Shown here: one piece after another, positions 6,647 through 16,046 of the stretch
Layout: each line of letters starts with the position of its first letter
Numbering within the stretch: the first letter of the stretch is position 1
Made by a program: the position numbers and the translations under genes
Source: Thermopolyspora flexuosa
GTDB taxonomy: Bacteria > Actinomycetota > Actinomycetes > Streptosporangiales > Streptosporangiaceae
NCBI RefSeq assembly: GCF_006716785.1
Contig: NZ_VFPQ01000001.1
Coordinates: forward strand, 930,001-994,000
Direction: 5' to 3'
Length of the DNA stretch: 64,000 bases
Notes under the pieces: model-generated
What the model was told of the DNA's origin: nothing
Seen by the model: only the letters and a program-made list of their open reading frames with translations
Databases searched by the model: none

Positions 6647-8440
6647 TTACCCGCCCAGGCTCGCGCCGAGAGTGGGCGAGTGCACCTTCTTGATCACCCT
6701 GCCGCCGCCGAGGTACATGTGCACGCCGCACGGCAGGCACGGGTCGAAGCTGCGCACCGTGCGCATGATGTCGATGCCCTTGAAGTCGTCCGGGCCGTTC
6801 TCCTCGAACAGGTGCATGCCCTGCACCGCGTCCTCGTACGGCCCCGGCGTGCCGTAGCTGTCGCGCGGGCTGGCGTTCCACGGCGTCGGCGGGTACGGGT
6901 GGTAGTTGGCGATCTTGCCGTCGCGGATCACCAGGTGGTGGGAGAGCACGCCGCGCACCGCCTCGTGGAAGCCGCAGCCGATCGCCTCGTCGGGCACCTC
7001 GAAGTCGGTGAACACCTTGGTACGGCCGGCCCGCACCTCGTTCATCGCCTGGTCGAGGAAGTGGAACGCCATCGCCGCCGAGTAGGCGATGAAGTAGCTG
7101 CGGGCCCGGTTGCGCTCGATGGTGTTCGACCACTTGGGGATCTTCCACTCGAACCGGGTCTCCGGGAACTCGGCGCTCTTCGGCAGGTTGATCTCCACGC
7201 CGTCGCCGGTGGCGCGCACGTACCCGGTGTCGACGTACCCGGCGAGCGCGGTCGCCCACAGCCGGGCGAGCGGGCCGCCGCCGGTGTCGAGCGCGAGGTG
7301 CTCGCCGGTGTCCGCGTGGTACCAGCGCGGGCTCATCACCCAGCTGTACTTGCCGCCGTTGAGGTCGCGCTTCTGCGGCCGGGGCAGCGTGGTCTGGTTC
7401 CACGGGTGGCGCGGGTCGACCGGGTTGCCGAGCGGGTCGTGGCTGACGAAGACCTCCTCGCCCTCCCAGTCGTCGTAGTACGAGCTGCCCAGCAGGATGC
7501 GCATGCCGAGGTTGATGTCGACGAGGTCGGTGGTGATGAGCCGGCCGTCGACGACGATGCCGGGCGTGACGAACATCGACCGGCCCCACTCGCTCATGGT
7601 CCGGTAGTCGTAGTCGACGACGTTCGGGTCCTGGAACGAGCCCCAGCAGCCGAGCAGCACCCGGCGGCGGCCGACCTCCTCGTAGCCGGGCAGCGCCTCG
7701 TAGAAGAAGTCGAACACGTCGTCGTTGAGCGGGACGAGCTTCTTGACGAAGTCGAGGACCTTGAGCAGCCGGGCGAGGTAGTCGGTGAACAGCTGCGGGC
7801 TGGGCATCGTGCCGACGCCGCCGGGATAGAGCGTGGAGGGGTGCACGTGCCGCCCCTCCATGAGGCAGAACATCTCCCGGGTGAGGCGGCTCATCTGGAG
7901 CGCCTCCTTGTAGACCTGCCCGGTGAAGGGGTTGTACGCCCGCATGATGTCGGCGATCGTGCGGTACCCGTGCACGTTCGCGTGCGGCGCCTCGGTGTTC
8001 TCGGCACGGCGGAGCAGGCTCGGGTTCGTCTCCTTCACCACCTGCTCGCAGTAGTCGACGAAGACGAGGTTGTCCTGGAACAGGGTGTGGTCGAACATGT
8101 ACTCGGCGGCCTCGCCGAGGTTGATGATCCATTCGGCGAGCGGCGGGGGCTTGATGCCGTACGCCATGTTCTGCGCGTAGACCGAGCAGGTGGCATGGTT
8201 GTCGCCGCAGATGCCACAGATTCGGCTCGTGATGAAGTGCGCGTCCCGCGGGTCCTTGCCCCGCATGAACACGCTGTAGCCGCGAAACAGCGAGGAGGTG
8301 CTCTTGCACTCCACCACCTCGCGGTTGGCGAAGTCGATCTTCGTGTAGATCCCCAGGTTGCCGATGATCCGGGTGATCGGGTCCCACGACATCTCGACCA
8401 GCTGCCGCGTCTCCTGCGGCTTGGTCGACCGGACTGCCAC
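6647..8440 (-). CDS. hhyL: [NiFe] hydrogenase large subunit, group 1h
   Basis: This 597-aa catalytic subunit has the L1 motif RICGICGDNHATCSVYAQ (residues about 73-90), giving two of the nickel-binding cysteines, and the L2 motif DPCLPCGVHM (about 567-576), giving the other two. After the L2 His there are 23 residues ending GASLGG, the peptide to be removed by the maturation protease of this operon. The N-terminal VEMSWDPITRIIGNLGI and the overall sequence match the actinobacterial-type group 1h enzymes that oxidise H2 at very low concentration in air. GTG at 8440 follows AAGGGG. The gap to the small subunit is 90 bp, the longest in the front of the operon. Confidence 0.93.
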   Translation of the reverse strand: MAVRSTKPQETRQLVEMSWDPITRIIGNLGIYTKIDFANREVVECKSTSSLFRGYSVFMRGKDPRDAHFITSRICGICGDNHATCSVYAQNMAYGIKPPPLAEWIINLGEAAEYMFDHTLFQDNLVFVDYCEQVVKETNPSLLRRAENTEAPHANVHGYRTIADIMRAYNPFTGQVYKEALQMSRLTREMFCLMEGRHVHPSTLYPGGVGTMPSPQLFTDYLARLLKVLDFVKKLVPLNDDVFDFFYEALPGYEEVGRRRVLLGCWGSFQDPNVVDYDYRTMSEWGRSMFVTPGIVVDGRLITTDLVDINLGMRILLGSSYYDDWEGEEVFVSHDPLGNPVDPRHPWNQTTLPRPQKRDLNGGKYSWVMSPRWYHADTGEHLALDTGGGPLARLWATALAGYVDTGYVRATGDGVEINLPKSAEFPETRFEWKIPKWSNTIERNRARSYFIAYSAAMAFHFLDQAMNEVRAGRTKVFTDFEVPDEAIGCGFHEAVRGVLSHHLVIRDGKIANYHPYPPTPWNASPRDSYGTPGPYEDAVQGMHLFEENGPDDFKGIDIMRTVRSFDPCLPCGVHMYLGGGRVIKKVHSPTLGASLGG

Positions 8441-8530
8441 CTTCGTCCCCTTCCTGATGCCCGACCTGTTTGCGATGCCCGGCCGATTACCAGCCCGGCC
8501 GTTGCGTAGCCCTCAGTGCCCTCGATGCCG

Positions 8531-9598
8531 TCAGTAGCCCCGCCGCTTGGCCCGGCCGCCGTTGCGCGCCGGCTGGTAGCCGCTGGTGAGCTCGGGCCGG
8601 TTGTGATGCCACTTCGGCTCGGTGTTCACCGTCTTGTTGGTGATGTTGCGCAGCTTGCGGACCACCACGCCGTACGCCCCGGTGAGCGCCGACGAGATCG
8701 ATGCGCCGGGCGGCTGGTCCATGAACGGCATGAACTTGTCCGGGAAGCCCGGCATGGTGCAGCCGATGCAGATCCCGCCCACGTTCGGGCAGCCGCCGAT
8801 GCCCGCCATCCAGCCGCGCTTGGGCACGTTGCAGTTGACCACCGGGCCCCAGCAGCCGATCTTCACCTGGCACTTGGGCGAGTTGTAGTCCATGGCGAAG
8901 TCGCCCTGCTCGTAGTAGCCCGCCCGGTCGCAGCCCTCGTGCACGGTCTTGCCGAACAGCCAGGTCGGCCGGAGCTGCTTGTCGAGCGGGATCATGGGCG
9001 CCCGGCCGGCGGCCTGGTAGAGCAGCCAGGTGAGGGTCTCCATGAAGTTGTCGGGCTGCACCGGGCAGCCGGGCACGTTGACGATGGGCAGCCCGCCCGC
9101 GGAGCGGAAGTCCCAGCCGAGATAGTCGGCGAGTCCCATGCACCCGGTGGGGTTGCCCGCCATCGCGTGGATCCCGCCGTACGTGGCGCAGGTGCCGATC
9201 GCGACCACCGCCCACGCCCTGGGCGCGAGCCGGTCGATCCACTGGTTGACGGTGATGGGCTGCCCGGTGACCGGGTCGTTGCCCATCGAGCTCCAGAACC
9301 CCTCACCGTTGATCTTCTCGTTGGGGATCGACCCCTCCACCACGAGCACGAACGGGTCGAGCTCGCCCGCGGCGGCCTTGTGGAACGCGGCCATGAAGTC
9401 GCCGCCGGTCTCCTTGGCGAGCACCTTGTTGTGCAGGTGCACCTTGGGCAGCCCCGGCACCAGGCCGAGCAGCACGTCCTCGAGACTCGGCAGCCCTGCG
9501 GCCGTCACGGAGACGGTGTCCCCGTCGCAGCTCATCCCCTCGGAGGTCCAGAGGATGTGGACCTCCTTCACCGGGGTGTCGGTCACGGTTTCAGTCAT
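8531..9598 (-). CDS. hhyS: [NiFe] hydrogenase small subunit, group 1h
   Basis: A 355-aa Fe-S subunit. The start at 9598 (MTETVTDTPVKEV) is chosen over an upstream in-frame codon because AAGGGG sits nine bases before it. The N-terminal cluster motif reads SCDGD: the usual C-x-x-C becomes C-x-x-D, the Asp-ligated proximal cluster known for actinobacterial group 1h enzymes. Further ligands are GTCATYGG, VPGCPVQPDN, HEGCDRAGYY, PKCQVKIGCWGPVVNC and GGCPNVGGICIGCTMPGFPDKF. There is no Tat signal peptide and no C-terminal membrane helix, so it is a cytoplasmic or peripherally bound enzyme. It is the first gene of the operon. Confidence 0.94.
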   Translation of the reverse strand: MTETVTDTPVKEVHILWTSEGMSCDGDTVSVTAAGLPSLEDVLLGLVPGLPKVHLHNKVLAKETGGDFMAAFHKAAAGELDPFVLVVEGSIPNEKINGEGFWSSMGNDPVTGQPITVNQWIDRLAPRAWAVVAIGTCATYGGIHAMAGNPTGCMGLADYLGWDFRSAGGLPIVNVPGCPVQPDNFMETLTWLLYQAAGRAPMIPLDKQLRPTWLFGKTVHEGCDRAGYYEQGDFAMDYNSPKCQVKIGCWGPVVNCNVPKRGWMAGIGGCPNVGGICIGCTMPGFPDKFMPFMDQPPGASISSALTGAYGVVVRKLRNITNKTVNTEPKWHHNRPELTSGYQPARNGGRAKRRGY

Positions 9599-9621
9599 CA
9601 CGCGCCCCTTGTCTCGGCATC

Positions 9622-9650
9622 GGCGCAACGTCGCGCCTCTTGGCGCAACG
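9622..9650. promoter_or_regulatory. Palindrome plus repeated half-site upstream of the hydrogenase operon
   Basis: Between 24 and 52 bp upstream of hhyS lies GGCGCAACGTCGCGCC (9622-9637), a 16-bp palindrome with one mismatched pair, and a further copy of its half GGCGCAACG at 9642-9650, exactly 20 bp from the first. This looks like a protein-binding site; as RNA it could also form alternative hairpins just before the ribosome site. No regulator is known to me for this motif. Confidence 0.45.
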
Positions 9651-9698
9651 CCCTATCTATGACCTGTCGTGACGGTGAGTAAGCGTGTGATGCTGATA

Positions 9699-9718
9699 GT
9701 GACCGCACCCTTGGTCAC
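9699..9718. promoter_or_regulatory. Inverted repeat GTGACC-N8-GGTCAC
   Basis: A perfect 6-bp inverted repeat with an 8-bp spacer, about 100 bp upstream of the hydrogenase small subunit. It is loosely like CRP/FNR-family sites but the spacing is not that of the usual TGTGA-N6-TCACA. Possible operator for the hydrogenase operon. The remaining bases up to 10052 show no gene, only the leader of the M28 gene. Confidence 0.35.
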
Positions 9719-10052
9719 AGATCTGGCACCTGCTTGCTTCCTTTGCCGATCCATCCACCTTCAGCGGTGATGTCCGCAGGATGTATCGGTGCTTCGATCA
9801 CTTACGGCAGAAGCGCGACCAAGTGCGTCTACAGCGTTTAGGGGACAAAACGCCAAATAGGCGAACCGTTGGCGCGGCTTTTGCCCAACCATCCCCGTCC
9901 CGGGACATTCCATAAACGATCTTCAGGGAATGGGCGCTCTTCGGAACGGCCGGTACGGCACGGCGGCCGCCGCCCGTCACGAGCGCCGCCGCCGAGGCCG
10001 TCGGCCGCCCGTGACAGCCCTTTGTCGTGATCGGTTTCAGAAGGAGCCCTGG

Positions 10053-11735
10053 ATGCCCGCCCATCCCGGTTTGGCCCGCGCGCTCGCCCTCGCCGCGAGC
10101 GCCGCGGTCGCCCTGACCGCATCTCTCGCCGTTCGGTCGGCGTCCGCCACACCACCGGATCCCGTCCCCACCACGAGCCCGTCCGCCACACCGTCCGCCA
10201 CACCGTCGGTCACGCCGTCGGTCACGCCGTCGGCCGCGGCGGCGGGCCGTACCCCGAGCCCGGGCCCGGCCCTGCCCACCGCCACGCCGGCCGTCCCCAC
10301 GCCGTCCGGCCCGGCCCCGACGGCGCCGCCCGGCCTGCGGCTCACCGCCGAGCAGCGCGCGCTCGTCGGCGCGGTCGACATGAGCCGCGTGACCGAGCAC
10401 CTCAGGGCGCTGCACCGCATCGCCACGGCCAACGGCGGCAACCGCGCCGCGGGCACCCCCGGCTACAACGCCTCCCGCGACTACGTCGCCAACCGGCTCC
10501 GCCGGGCCGGATACCGGGTGTCCCTCCAGCCGTTCACCTTCGGCTACTACGAGGAGCGGACCACCCCCGTCCTGGAACAGATCAGCCCGGAGCGCGTCAC
10601 CTACACCCCCGCGCCGCGCGACGGTGACGCCGACGCCGGCGACTTCGCGACGATGGTGTACTCGGGCTCCGGGGACGTCACCGCCCCGGTGCACCCGGTC
10701 GACGTCACCGTGCCGCCCGCGGCGGAGCCCTCCTCCACGTCCGGCTGCGAGACCTCCGACTTCACCGGATTCCCGCGCGGCGCGATCGCCCTCATCCAGC
10801 GCGGCACCTGCGAGTTCGCGGTCAAGGCGGCGAACGCGCAGGCCGCGGGCGCCGCCGCGGTCATCATCTTCAACGAGGGGCAGTCCGGCCGCACCGGGGT
10901 GCTGCGTGGCAGCCTCAAGGCCCCGGGCATCACCATCCCGGTCGTCGGCACCAGCTACGACATCGGCAAGGACCTCGCCACCGCCGACCGTCCCGTCGTG
11001 CGCGTGGCGACGAAGACGGTCTCCGAGACCCGTACCACCCACAACGTGATCGCCGAGTCCCGCCACGGGGACGCGGACAAGGTCGTCATGCTCGGCGCCC
11101 ACCTCGACTCGGTCCCCGAGGGCCCGGGGATGAACGACAACGCCTCCGGCGCCGCCGCCGTGCTCGCCGTCGCCGAGGCCCTTGGCGGCACGAAGACCGC
11201 CAACCGCCTGCGCTTCGCCTGGTGGGGCGCCGAGGAGCTCGGCCTCATCGGCTCGACCCACTACGTCCAGACCCTGTCGGACGAGGAGCGCGAGCGCATC
11301 CGGCTCTACCTCAACTTCGACATGATCGCCTCGCCGAACGGGGCCATCAAGATCTATGACGGCCGCGGCTCGAACGCCGGGGCTCAGCCTCCGGGCTCCG
11401 CCGAGATCGAGCGCCTCTTCCGGTCCCACTTCGACGCGAAGGCCCAGCCGTACGGCACGGCCGACCTCAACGACCGCTCGGACTACGCGCCGTTCCGCAA
11501 GGCGGGCATCCCGGTCGGCGGCCTCTTCACCGGCGCCGGCGAGAAGAAGACCGCCGAGGAGGCCAAGCTGTTCGGCGGCACCGCGGGCGAGCCGTACGAC
11601 GCCTGCTACCACCGCTCCTGCGACGGCCTCACCAACATCAACCCCCGCCTGCTGCGCATCACCACCGAGGCCATCGCCACCGCCGCCGTCGTCTACGCGT
11701 TCGCGCCCGACCCGCCGAAGGCCGTCGCCGCCTGA
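10053..11735 (+). CDS. Secreted M28 family aminopeptidase with PA domain
   Basis: This 560-aa protein has a signal peptide (about residues 1-32, ending ASA), a Thr/Ser/Pro linker of about 70 residues, and a PA domain inserted in the peptidase (about residues 195-320, RGAIALIQRGTCEFAVKAAN). The M28 core carries the two-zinc site: GAHLDSV (His, Asp), NDNASGAAA (Asp), WWGAEELG (catalytic Glu and metal Glu), NFDMI (Asp) and a late His in CYHRSCDG. It probably releases N-terminal amino acids from peptides outside the cell. AAGGAG precedes the ATG at 10053; the frame is open further upstream but without signal-peptide logic. Confidence 0.92.
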   Translation: MPAHPGLARALALAASAAVALTASLAVRSASATPPDPVPTTSPSATPSATPSVTPSVTPSAAAAGRTPSPGPALPTATPAVPTPSGPAPTAPPGLRLTAEQRALVGAVDMSRVTEHLRALHRIATANGGNRAAGTPGYNASRDYVANRLRRAGYRVSLQPFTFGYYEERTTPVLEQISPERVTYTPAPRDGDADAGDFATMVYSGSGDVTAPVHPVDVTVPPAAEPSSTSGCETSDFTGFPRGAIALIQRGTCEFAVKAANAQAAGAAAVIIFNEGQSGRTGVLRGSLKAPGITIPVVGTSYDIGKDLATADRPVVRVATKTVSETRTTHNVIAESRHGDADKVVMLGAHLDSVPEGPGMNDNASGAAAVLAVAEALGGTKTANRLRFAWWGAEELGLIGSTHYVQTLSDEERERIRLYLNFDMIASPNGAIKIYDGRGSNAGAQPPGSAEIERLFRSHFDAKAQPYGTADLNDRSDYAPFRKAGIPVGGLFTGAGEKKTAEEAKLFGGTAGEPYDACYHRSCDGLTNINPRLLRITTEAIATAAVVYAFAPDPPKAVAA

Positions 11736-11780
11736 CGGCCCGGCCGGTACGACCACCCGCCGGCCGCCTCCCGCGGCATC

Positions 11781-11808
11781 GCGCCCTCCGGTGCACGCCG
11801 GAGGGCGC
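11781..11808. terminator. Hairpin between convergent genes
   Basis: An 11-bp perfect stem (GCGCCCTCCGG at 11781-11791, complement at 11798-11808) with a 6-nt loop, lying between the stops of the M28 gene and the convergent membrane-protein gene. Likely bidirectional terminator. Confidence 0.65.
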
Positions 11809-11848
11809 GCCCATGCCCGGAGGACGCCTCAGGCCGCGGGCGGGGTCG

Positions 11849-12307
11849 TCACGCGCGATCGGCCACGGGGATCCGGCACTCCCGCGCGGCCCGGAGCCGG
11901 GCCCGCAGCGCCCAGGCGAGCAGCGCCAGCGAGCCGGCCGCCAGCACGGGCTGCAGCGGCGCGAACCAGGTGATCGCCCCGTTGGTGCCCAGGGCGAGCA
12001 CGACGATCTTGTTGCACGTCGGGCAGCCCACGGCGAAGAACGACAGCACGGCGCCGGCGACGCTCCGGCGGCCGTGGGTCGCGTCCCGCTCCGGCTGGGG
12101 ACGGCCCTCGGGCGCGACGTACGTGGCGATCAGCAGCCCGGAGAGGACCGCGCCGGCCGGCCACACCGGGTAGCTCCACCACGGGGCCTCGATCATCCGC
12201 GTGAACAGCGGGTTCGGGATCAACGCGGTTACCAGGCCGATCGCGACGGTGAGCGCCGCCGATGCGGCCACGGCCGTGATCCACTGCCGACGCGTCCACG
12301 TACGCAC
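11849..12307 (-). CDS. Small membrane protein with conserved-looking CPTC motif
   Basis: This 152-aa protein has about four hydrophobic segments (about residues 9-28, 44-66, 84-107, 112-132) and a GTG start behind GGAGG. The third segment contains FFAVGCPTCNKIVVLALG; a CPxC motif inside or at the edge of a membrane helix suggests redox or metal chemistry, as in thiol-disulfide or heavy-metal handling proteins. The loop between segments 2 and 3 is charged. I do not recognise a named family. It stands alone between convergent and divergent neighbours. Confidence 0.65.
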   Translation of the reverse strand: MRTWTRRQWITAVAASAALTVAIGLVTALIPNPLFTRMIEAPWWSYPVWPAGAVLSGLLIATYVAPEGRPQPERDATHGRRSVAGAVLSFFAVGCPTCNKIVVLALGTNGAITWFAPLQPVLAAGSLALLAWALRARLRAARECRIPVADRA

Positions 12308-12603
12308 GGTGACCTCCGCTCCGGAACCGGTTCACAGGGCCGCGATCACCCTACCCATCCGTGCCGGAGCGTGCGGTCTCGGGCGATTCGGGCAGGCGGT
12401 CGCGTACGGCCGGGCGTGAACGGCGGCGGGGTGGGTTCGGATAGGGACCTTTGCGCCGGTTCGCGGTGCGGGTCGGCGTCCCGGAAACGGGCTTTCGGCC
12501 CTGCCGCCGGGGAGCGAATGAGATCAGCATTGGGGTGACGGAAGGGAACCGCGGCTACTGGGTAGAAGCGGAGGCGATCTCGTCGGCTGCCGGAAGGAGC
12601 CCC

Positions 12604-15435
12604 ATGACGGACGTGGCGATCGAGCGTGATCCGTCGGTGGAGGACGCGTCCGTCGTCGTGGCGCGGATGCAGACCGATCCGGAGCGAGGGCTGACGGGCG
12701 AGGAGGCGGCCCGGCGGCTCGCCGAGTACGGGCCGAACGAGATCGCCTCCGCCAAGCCGGTGCCCAGATGGCTGAAGTTCCTCGAGCAGTTCCGCGACCC
12801 GCTCGTCTACCTGCTGCTCGCGGCCATCGTGATCTCGCTGCTGGCGTGGCTCGTCGAGGGCCGCGCCGGCCTGCCGTTCGACGCGATCGTCATCGCCGCG
12901 ATCGTGCTGGTGAACGCCCTGCTCGGGTACGTGCAGCAGGCGCGGGCGGAGAACGCGGTGGCGGCGCTGCAGCGGATGACCGCGACCACCGCCACCGTGG
13001 TGCGGGACGGCGAGCGGCGGCGGGTGCCCACCCGGGAGCTGGTGCCGGGGGACATCATGCTGCTCGCCGAGGGGGACACGGTCGCGGCGGACGGGCGGCT
13101 GCTTTCGGCCGCCACGCTGAAGGTGTCCGAGGCGTCGCTCACCGGGGAGAGCGAGCCCGAGCTCAAGGACGCCCGCACGCTGCCCGAGCTGGTGGCGCTC
13201 GGCGACCGGCTGAACATGGTGTTCAACGGCACCGCCGTCACCCAGGGGTCCGGCCGGGCCGTGGTCACCGCGACCGGCATGGCCACCCAGATGGGGAGGA
13301 TCGCCGGGCTGCTGCACGCCACCCCCGAGGACCCCACTCCGCTGCAGCGCGAGATCGCCCGCGTGGGCCGCATGCTCGGCATCGCGGTGATCGTGATCGC
13401 CGCCGTGGTGATGGCCACGATCTTCCTGTTCTTCGGCGTGGAGACGATCCGCGACGTGGTCACCGCCCTGCTGCTCGGCGTCTCCCTCGCCGTCGCCGCC
13501 GTGCCCGAGGGGCTGCCGACGATCCTGTCGGTGGTGCTCGCGCTCGGCGTCCAGCGCATGGCCAGGCGCAACGCGATCGTCAAGAAGCTGTCCTCGGTGG
13601 AGACGCTCGGCTCGGCCTCGGTGGTGTGCTCGGACAAGACCGGGACGCTGACCAAGGGCGAGATGACCATCGGCCGGGTGGTGACCGCCTCCGGCGAGGT
13701 GGAGGTCACCGGCGTCGGCTACCGCCCCGAGGGCGAGGTGCTGCACGACGGCGAGCCGCTGCGCGAGGGCGACCCGCTGTGGCGGGAGGTCGCGTACGTG
13801 CTCGGCGGCGGCAGCCTGGCGAGCGACGCGGTGCTGCGCGAGGAGAACGGCGAGTGGACGATCCAGGGCGACCCCACCGAGGCGGCGTTCCTCGTCGCCG
13901 AGGTGAAGCTCGGCATCCGCGAGCGCCGTACCGGCCGGTTCCGCCGGGTGGCGCACATCCCGTTCACCTCCGAGCGGAAGATGATGTCGAGCCTGGAGGC
14001 CGACGCCGAGCGGTCCGGCCGCATCGCGGTCGTCACCAAGGGCGCCCCGGACGTGCTGCTCAAGCGGTGCACCAGGATCCGGGTGGGCGACGAGGAGCGG
14101 GAGCTCGACGACGCCTGGCGGGAGCGCATCATCGCCGACGTGGAGCGGCTGTCCGGCGAGGCGTTCCGCACCCTCGCCGTGGCGTACCGGCGGCTCGACG
14201 TCCACGAGCCGCCGTCCCCGATCGACGAGTCGCTCGAGCAGGACCTGGTGTACGTCGGCATGGTCGGCATCATCGACCCGCCCCGGCCCGAGGCCGCCAA
14301 GGCCATCGCCGAGGCGCGGCGCGCGGGCGTGCGGGTCATGATGATCACCGGCGACCACCCGCGTACCGCGGCGCGCATCGCCCGCGACCTCGGCATCGTC
14401 GCGCACGAGCCGGTCGCGGTCTCCGGCCTCGAGCTCGACCGGCTCGACGACGAGGCGTTCCGCCGTACCGTGCGCGAGCGGTCGGTGTACGCGCGGGTCT
14501 CGCCCGAGCACAAGCTGCGCATCGTGGACACCCTGCAGGAGGACCGCAAGGTCGTGGCGATGACCGGCGACGGGGTGAACGACGCCCCGGCGCTGAAGTC
14601 GGCGGACATCGGCATCGCGATGGGCCGCACCGGCACCGAGGTCACCAAGGAGGCCGCGAACATGATCCTCGCGGACGACAACTTCGCCACGATCATCCGG
14701 GCGATCCGCGAGGGCCGCGGCATCTTCGACAACATCAAGAAGTTCCTGCGGTACCTGCTCTCGTCGAACATGGGCGAGGTGCTCACGGTCTTCCTCGGCG
14801 TCGTGCTCGCCGGCGTGATCGGCCTGTCGCACGGCGACGGCGCGATCGTGCTGCCGCTGCTCGCCACCCAGATCCTGTGGATCAACCTGCTCACCGACAG
14901 CGGCCCCGCCCTCGCCATGGGGGTGGACGCCGAGACCGAGGACGTGATGGCCCGCCCGCCGCGCTCGCTGAGCGACCGGGTGATCGACGCCCGCATGTGG
15001 GCCGGGGTGATCCTGATCGGCCTGGTCATGGCCGTGGTGACGCTGCTGACCATCGACCTGTACCTGCCGGGCGGGCTCATCGAGGGCGACCGCCCGCTCG
15101 ACAACGCGCGCACCGCGGGCTTCACCGTGCTCGTCCTCGCCCAGCTGTTCAACGCGCTCAACGCCCGGTCGGAGACGGTCAGCGCGTTCCACCGCCTGTT
15201 CGCCAACCCCTGGCTGTGGGGCGCGATCGCGCTGTCCCTCGTCCTGCAGATCGCCGTGGTCCACCTGCCGGTGCTCAACGCCGCGTTCGGCACCGCCCCG
15301 CTCACCCCCGACCAGTGGCTCGTCTGCGCGGCGATGGCGAGCGCGGTGCTGTGGGCCGCCGAGCTGCGCAAGCTCGTGCTGCGCCGTACCACCGCGGGCA
15401 GGCCGCCCCGGTCCGAGGCGGCGACCGGGGCCTGA
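12604..15435 (+). CDS. P-type cation-transporting ATPase (P2, Ca2+/Na+-type)
   Basis: This 943-aa membrane pump starts at ATG 12604 after AAGGAG. It has the N-terminal cation-ATPase domain (LTGEEAARRLAEYGPNEI), the actuator motif SLTGESEP (about residue 180), PEGLP in M4, the phosphorylation site CSDKTGTLTKGEMT (about residue 345), the nucleotide-binding KGAPDVLLKRC, and the hinge MTGDGVNDAPALKSADIGIAMG. About ten membrane helices follow the P2 (SERCA/PMCA-like) layout. It transports Ca2+ or monovalent cations; the sequence alone does not fix the ion. It is not part of a visible operon and ends 14 bp before the convergent gene's stop. Confidence 0.92.
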   Translation: MTDVAIERDPSVEDASVVVARMQTDPERGLTGEEAARRLAEYGPNEIASAKPVPRWLKFLEQFRDPLVYLLLAAIVISLLAWLVEGRAGLPFDAIVIAAIVLVNALLGYVQQARAENAVAALQRMTATTATVVRDGERRRVPTRELVPGDIMLLAEGDTVAADGRLLSAATLKVSEASLTGESEPELKDARTLPELVALGDRLNMVFNGTAVTQGSGRAVVTATGMATQMGRIAGLLHATPEDPTPLQREIARVGRMLGIAVIVIAAVVMATIFLFFGVETIRDVVTALLLGVSLAVAAVPEGLPTILSVVLALGVQRMARRNAIVKKLSSVETLGSASVVCSDKTGTLTKGEMTIGRVVTASGEVEVTGVGYRPEGEVLHDGEPLREGDPLWREVAYVLGGGSLASDAVLREENGEWTIQGDPTEAAFLVAEVKLGIRERRTGRFRRVAHIPFTSERKMMSSLEADAERSGRIAVVTKGAPDVLLKRCTRIRVGDEERELDDAWRERIIADVERLSGEAFRTLAVAYRRLDVHEPPSPIDESLEQDLVYVGMVGIIDPPRPEAAKAIAEARRAGVRVMMITGDHPRTAARIARDLGIVAHEPVAVSGLELDRLDDEAFRRTVRERSVYARVSPEHKLRIVDTLQEDRKVVAMTGDGVNDAPALKSADIGIAMGRTGTEVTKEAANMILADDNFATIIRAIREGRGIFDNIKKFLRYLLSSNMGEVLTVFLGVVLAGVIGLSHGDGAIVLPLLATQILWINLLTDSGPALAMGVDAETEDVMARPPRSLSDRVIDARMWAGVILIGLVMAVVTLLTIDLYLPGGLIEGDRPLDNARTAGFTVLVLAQLFNALNARSETVSAFHRLFANPWLWGAIALSLVLQIAVVHLPVLNAAFGTAPLTPDQWLVCAAMASAVLWAAELRKLVLRRTTAGRPPRSEAATGA

Positions 15436-15449
15436 CCGGCCCGCCGCCG

Positions 15450-16046
15450 TCAGGGCAGCCGGGCCTGCGGGACCGGGTACGGCGGGCCGGCGTGCCGTAC
15501 CCCCGACGGCGTGGGCAACGCGAACCCCACGGCCTTGCCGGGCGTGCCCGCGCACGAGGGCGTCGCCGGGTAGGCACGGCAGTGCCCCTCGGCGAGCCGC
15601 CGTACCAGCGGAAGCCCTCGGCCCCCTTCCAGCAGCTCCTCGTCCTCCCCGGCGCGGGGGCGACACAGTGCGGCCGTGACCGCGGTCAGATCCGGATCCC
15701 CGTCGATGACCTCGCACCACACCGGGACGCCTTCGACGATGAAGACCCGCAGCTCGTACGGCGGGCCGGCGTGCCGCTCGGCGTTCCCCGCCAGCTCGGC
15801 GACCGCCAGCTTGGCGTCGAACACGGCCGCCTCGTCGATCCCGGCCCCGCGCAACATACCCTCCAGCACGGTCCTGGCCTGCCGGGCGGCACGGCTCGGA
15901 TCGAGCGACCTGGCGAGCAGCCGCACCCGGCCGCAGGTGGCCGCAAAGGCGCCCGGTGCGGCCTCGGCGGAAAGGGAAGCGGCGGCCCAGCGGGGACCGG
16001 CACCCGCGTCCCCGCCCTGCGGGGAGTTGTCACTGATCGAACCCAT
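15450..16046 (-). CDS. RsbW/SpoIIAB-like ATP-binding regulatory protein
   Basis: A 198-aa protein with a GHKL ATPase fold. The N box AVAELAGNAERHA lies at about residue 82, the G1 box EVIDGDPDL at about 112, and the G2 box GRGLPLVRRLAEG at about 145. In actinomycetes such small stand-alone ATPases act as anti-sigma factors or regulators of development, usually with an anti-sigma antagonist encoded nearby; none is visible here. Start ATG 16046, chosen because the frame further upstream crosses the control region shared with the divergent XRE gene. The C-terminal 30 residues are Pro/Gly-rich. Confidence 0.8.
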   Translation of the reverse strand: MGSISDNSPQGGDAGAGPRWAAASLSAEAAPGAFAATCGRVRLLARSLDPSRAARQARTVLEGMLRGAGIDEAAVFDAKLAVAELAGNAERHAGPPYELRVFIVEGVPVWCEVIDGDPDLTAVTAALCRPRAGEDEELLEGGRGLPLVRRLAEGHCRAYPATPSCAGTPGKAVGFALPTPSGVRHAGPPYPVPQARLP

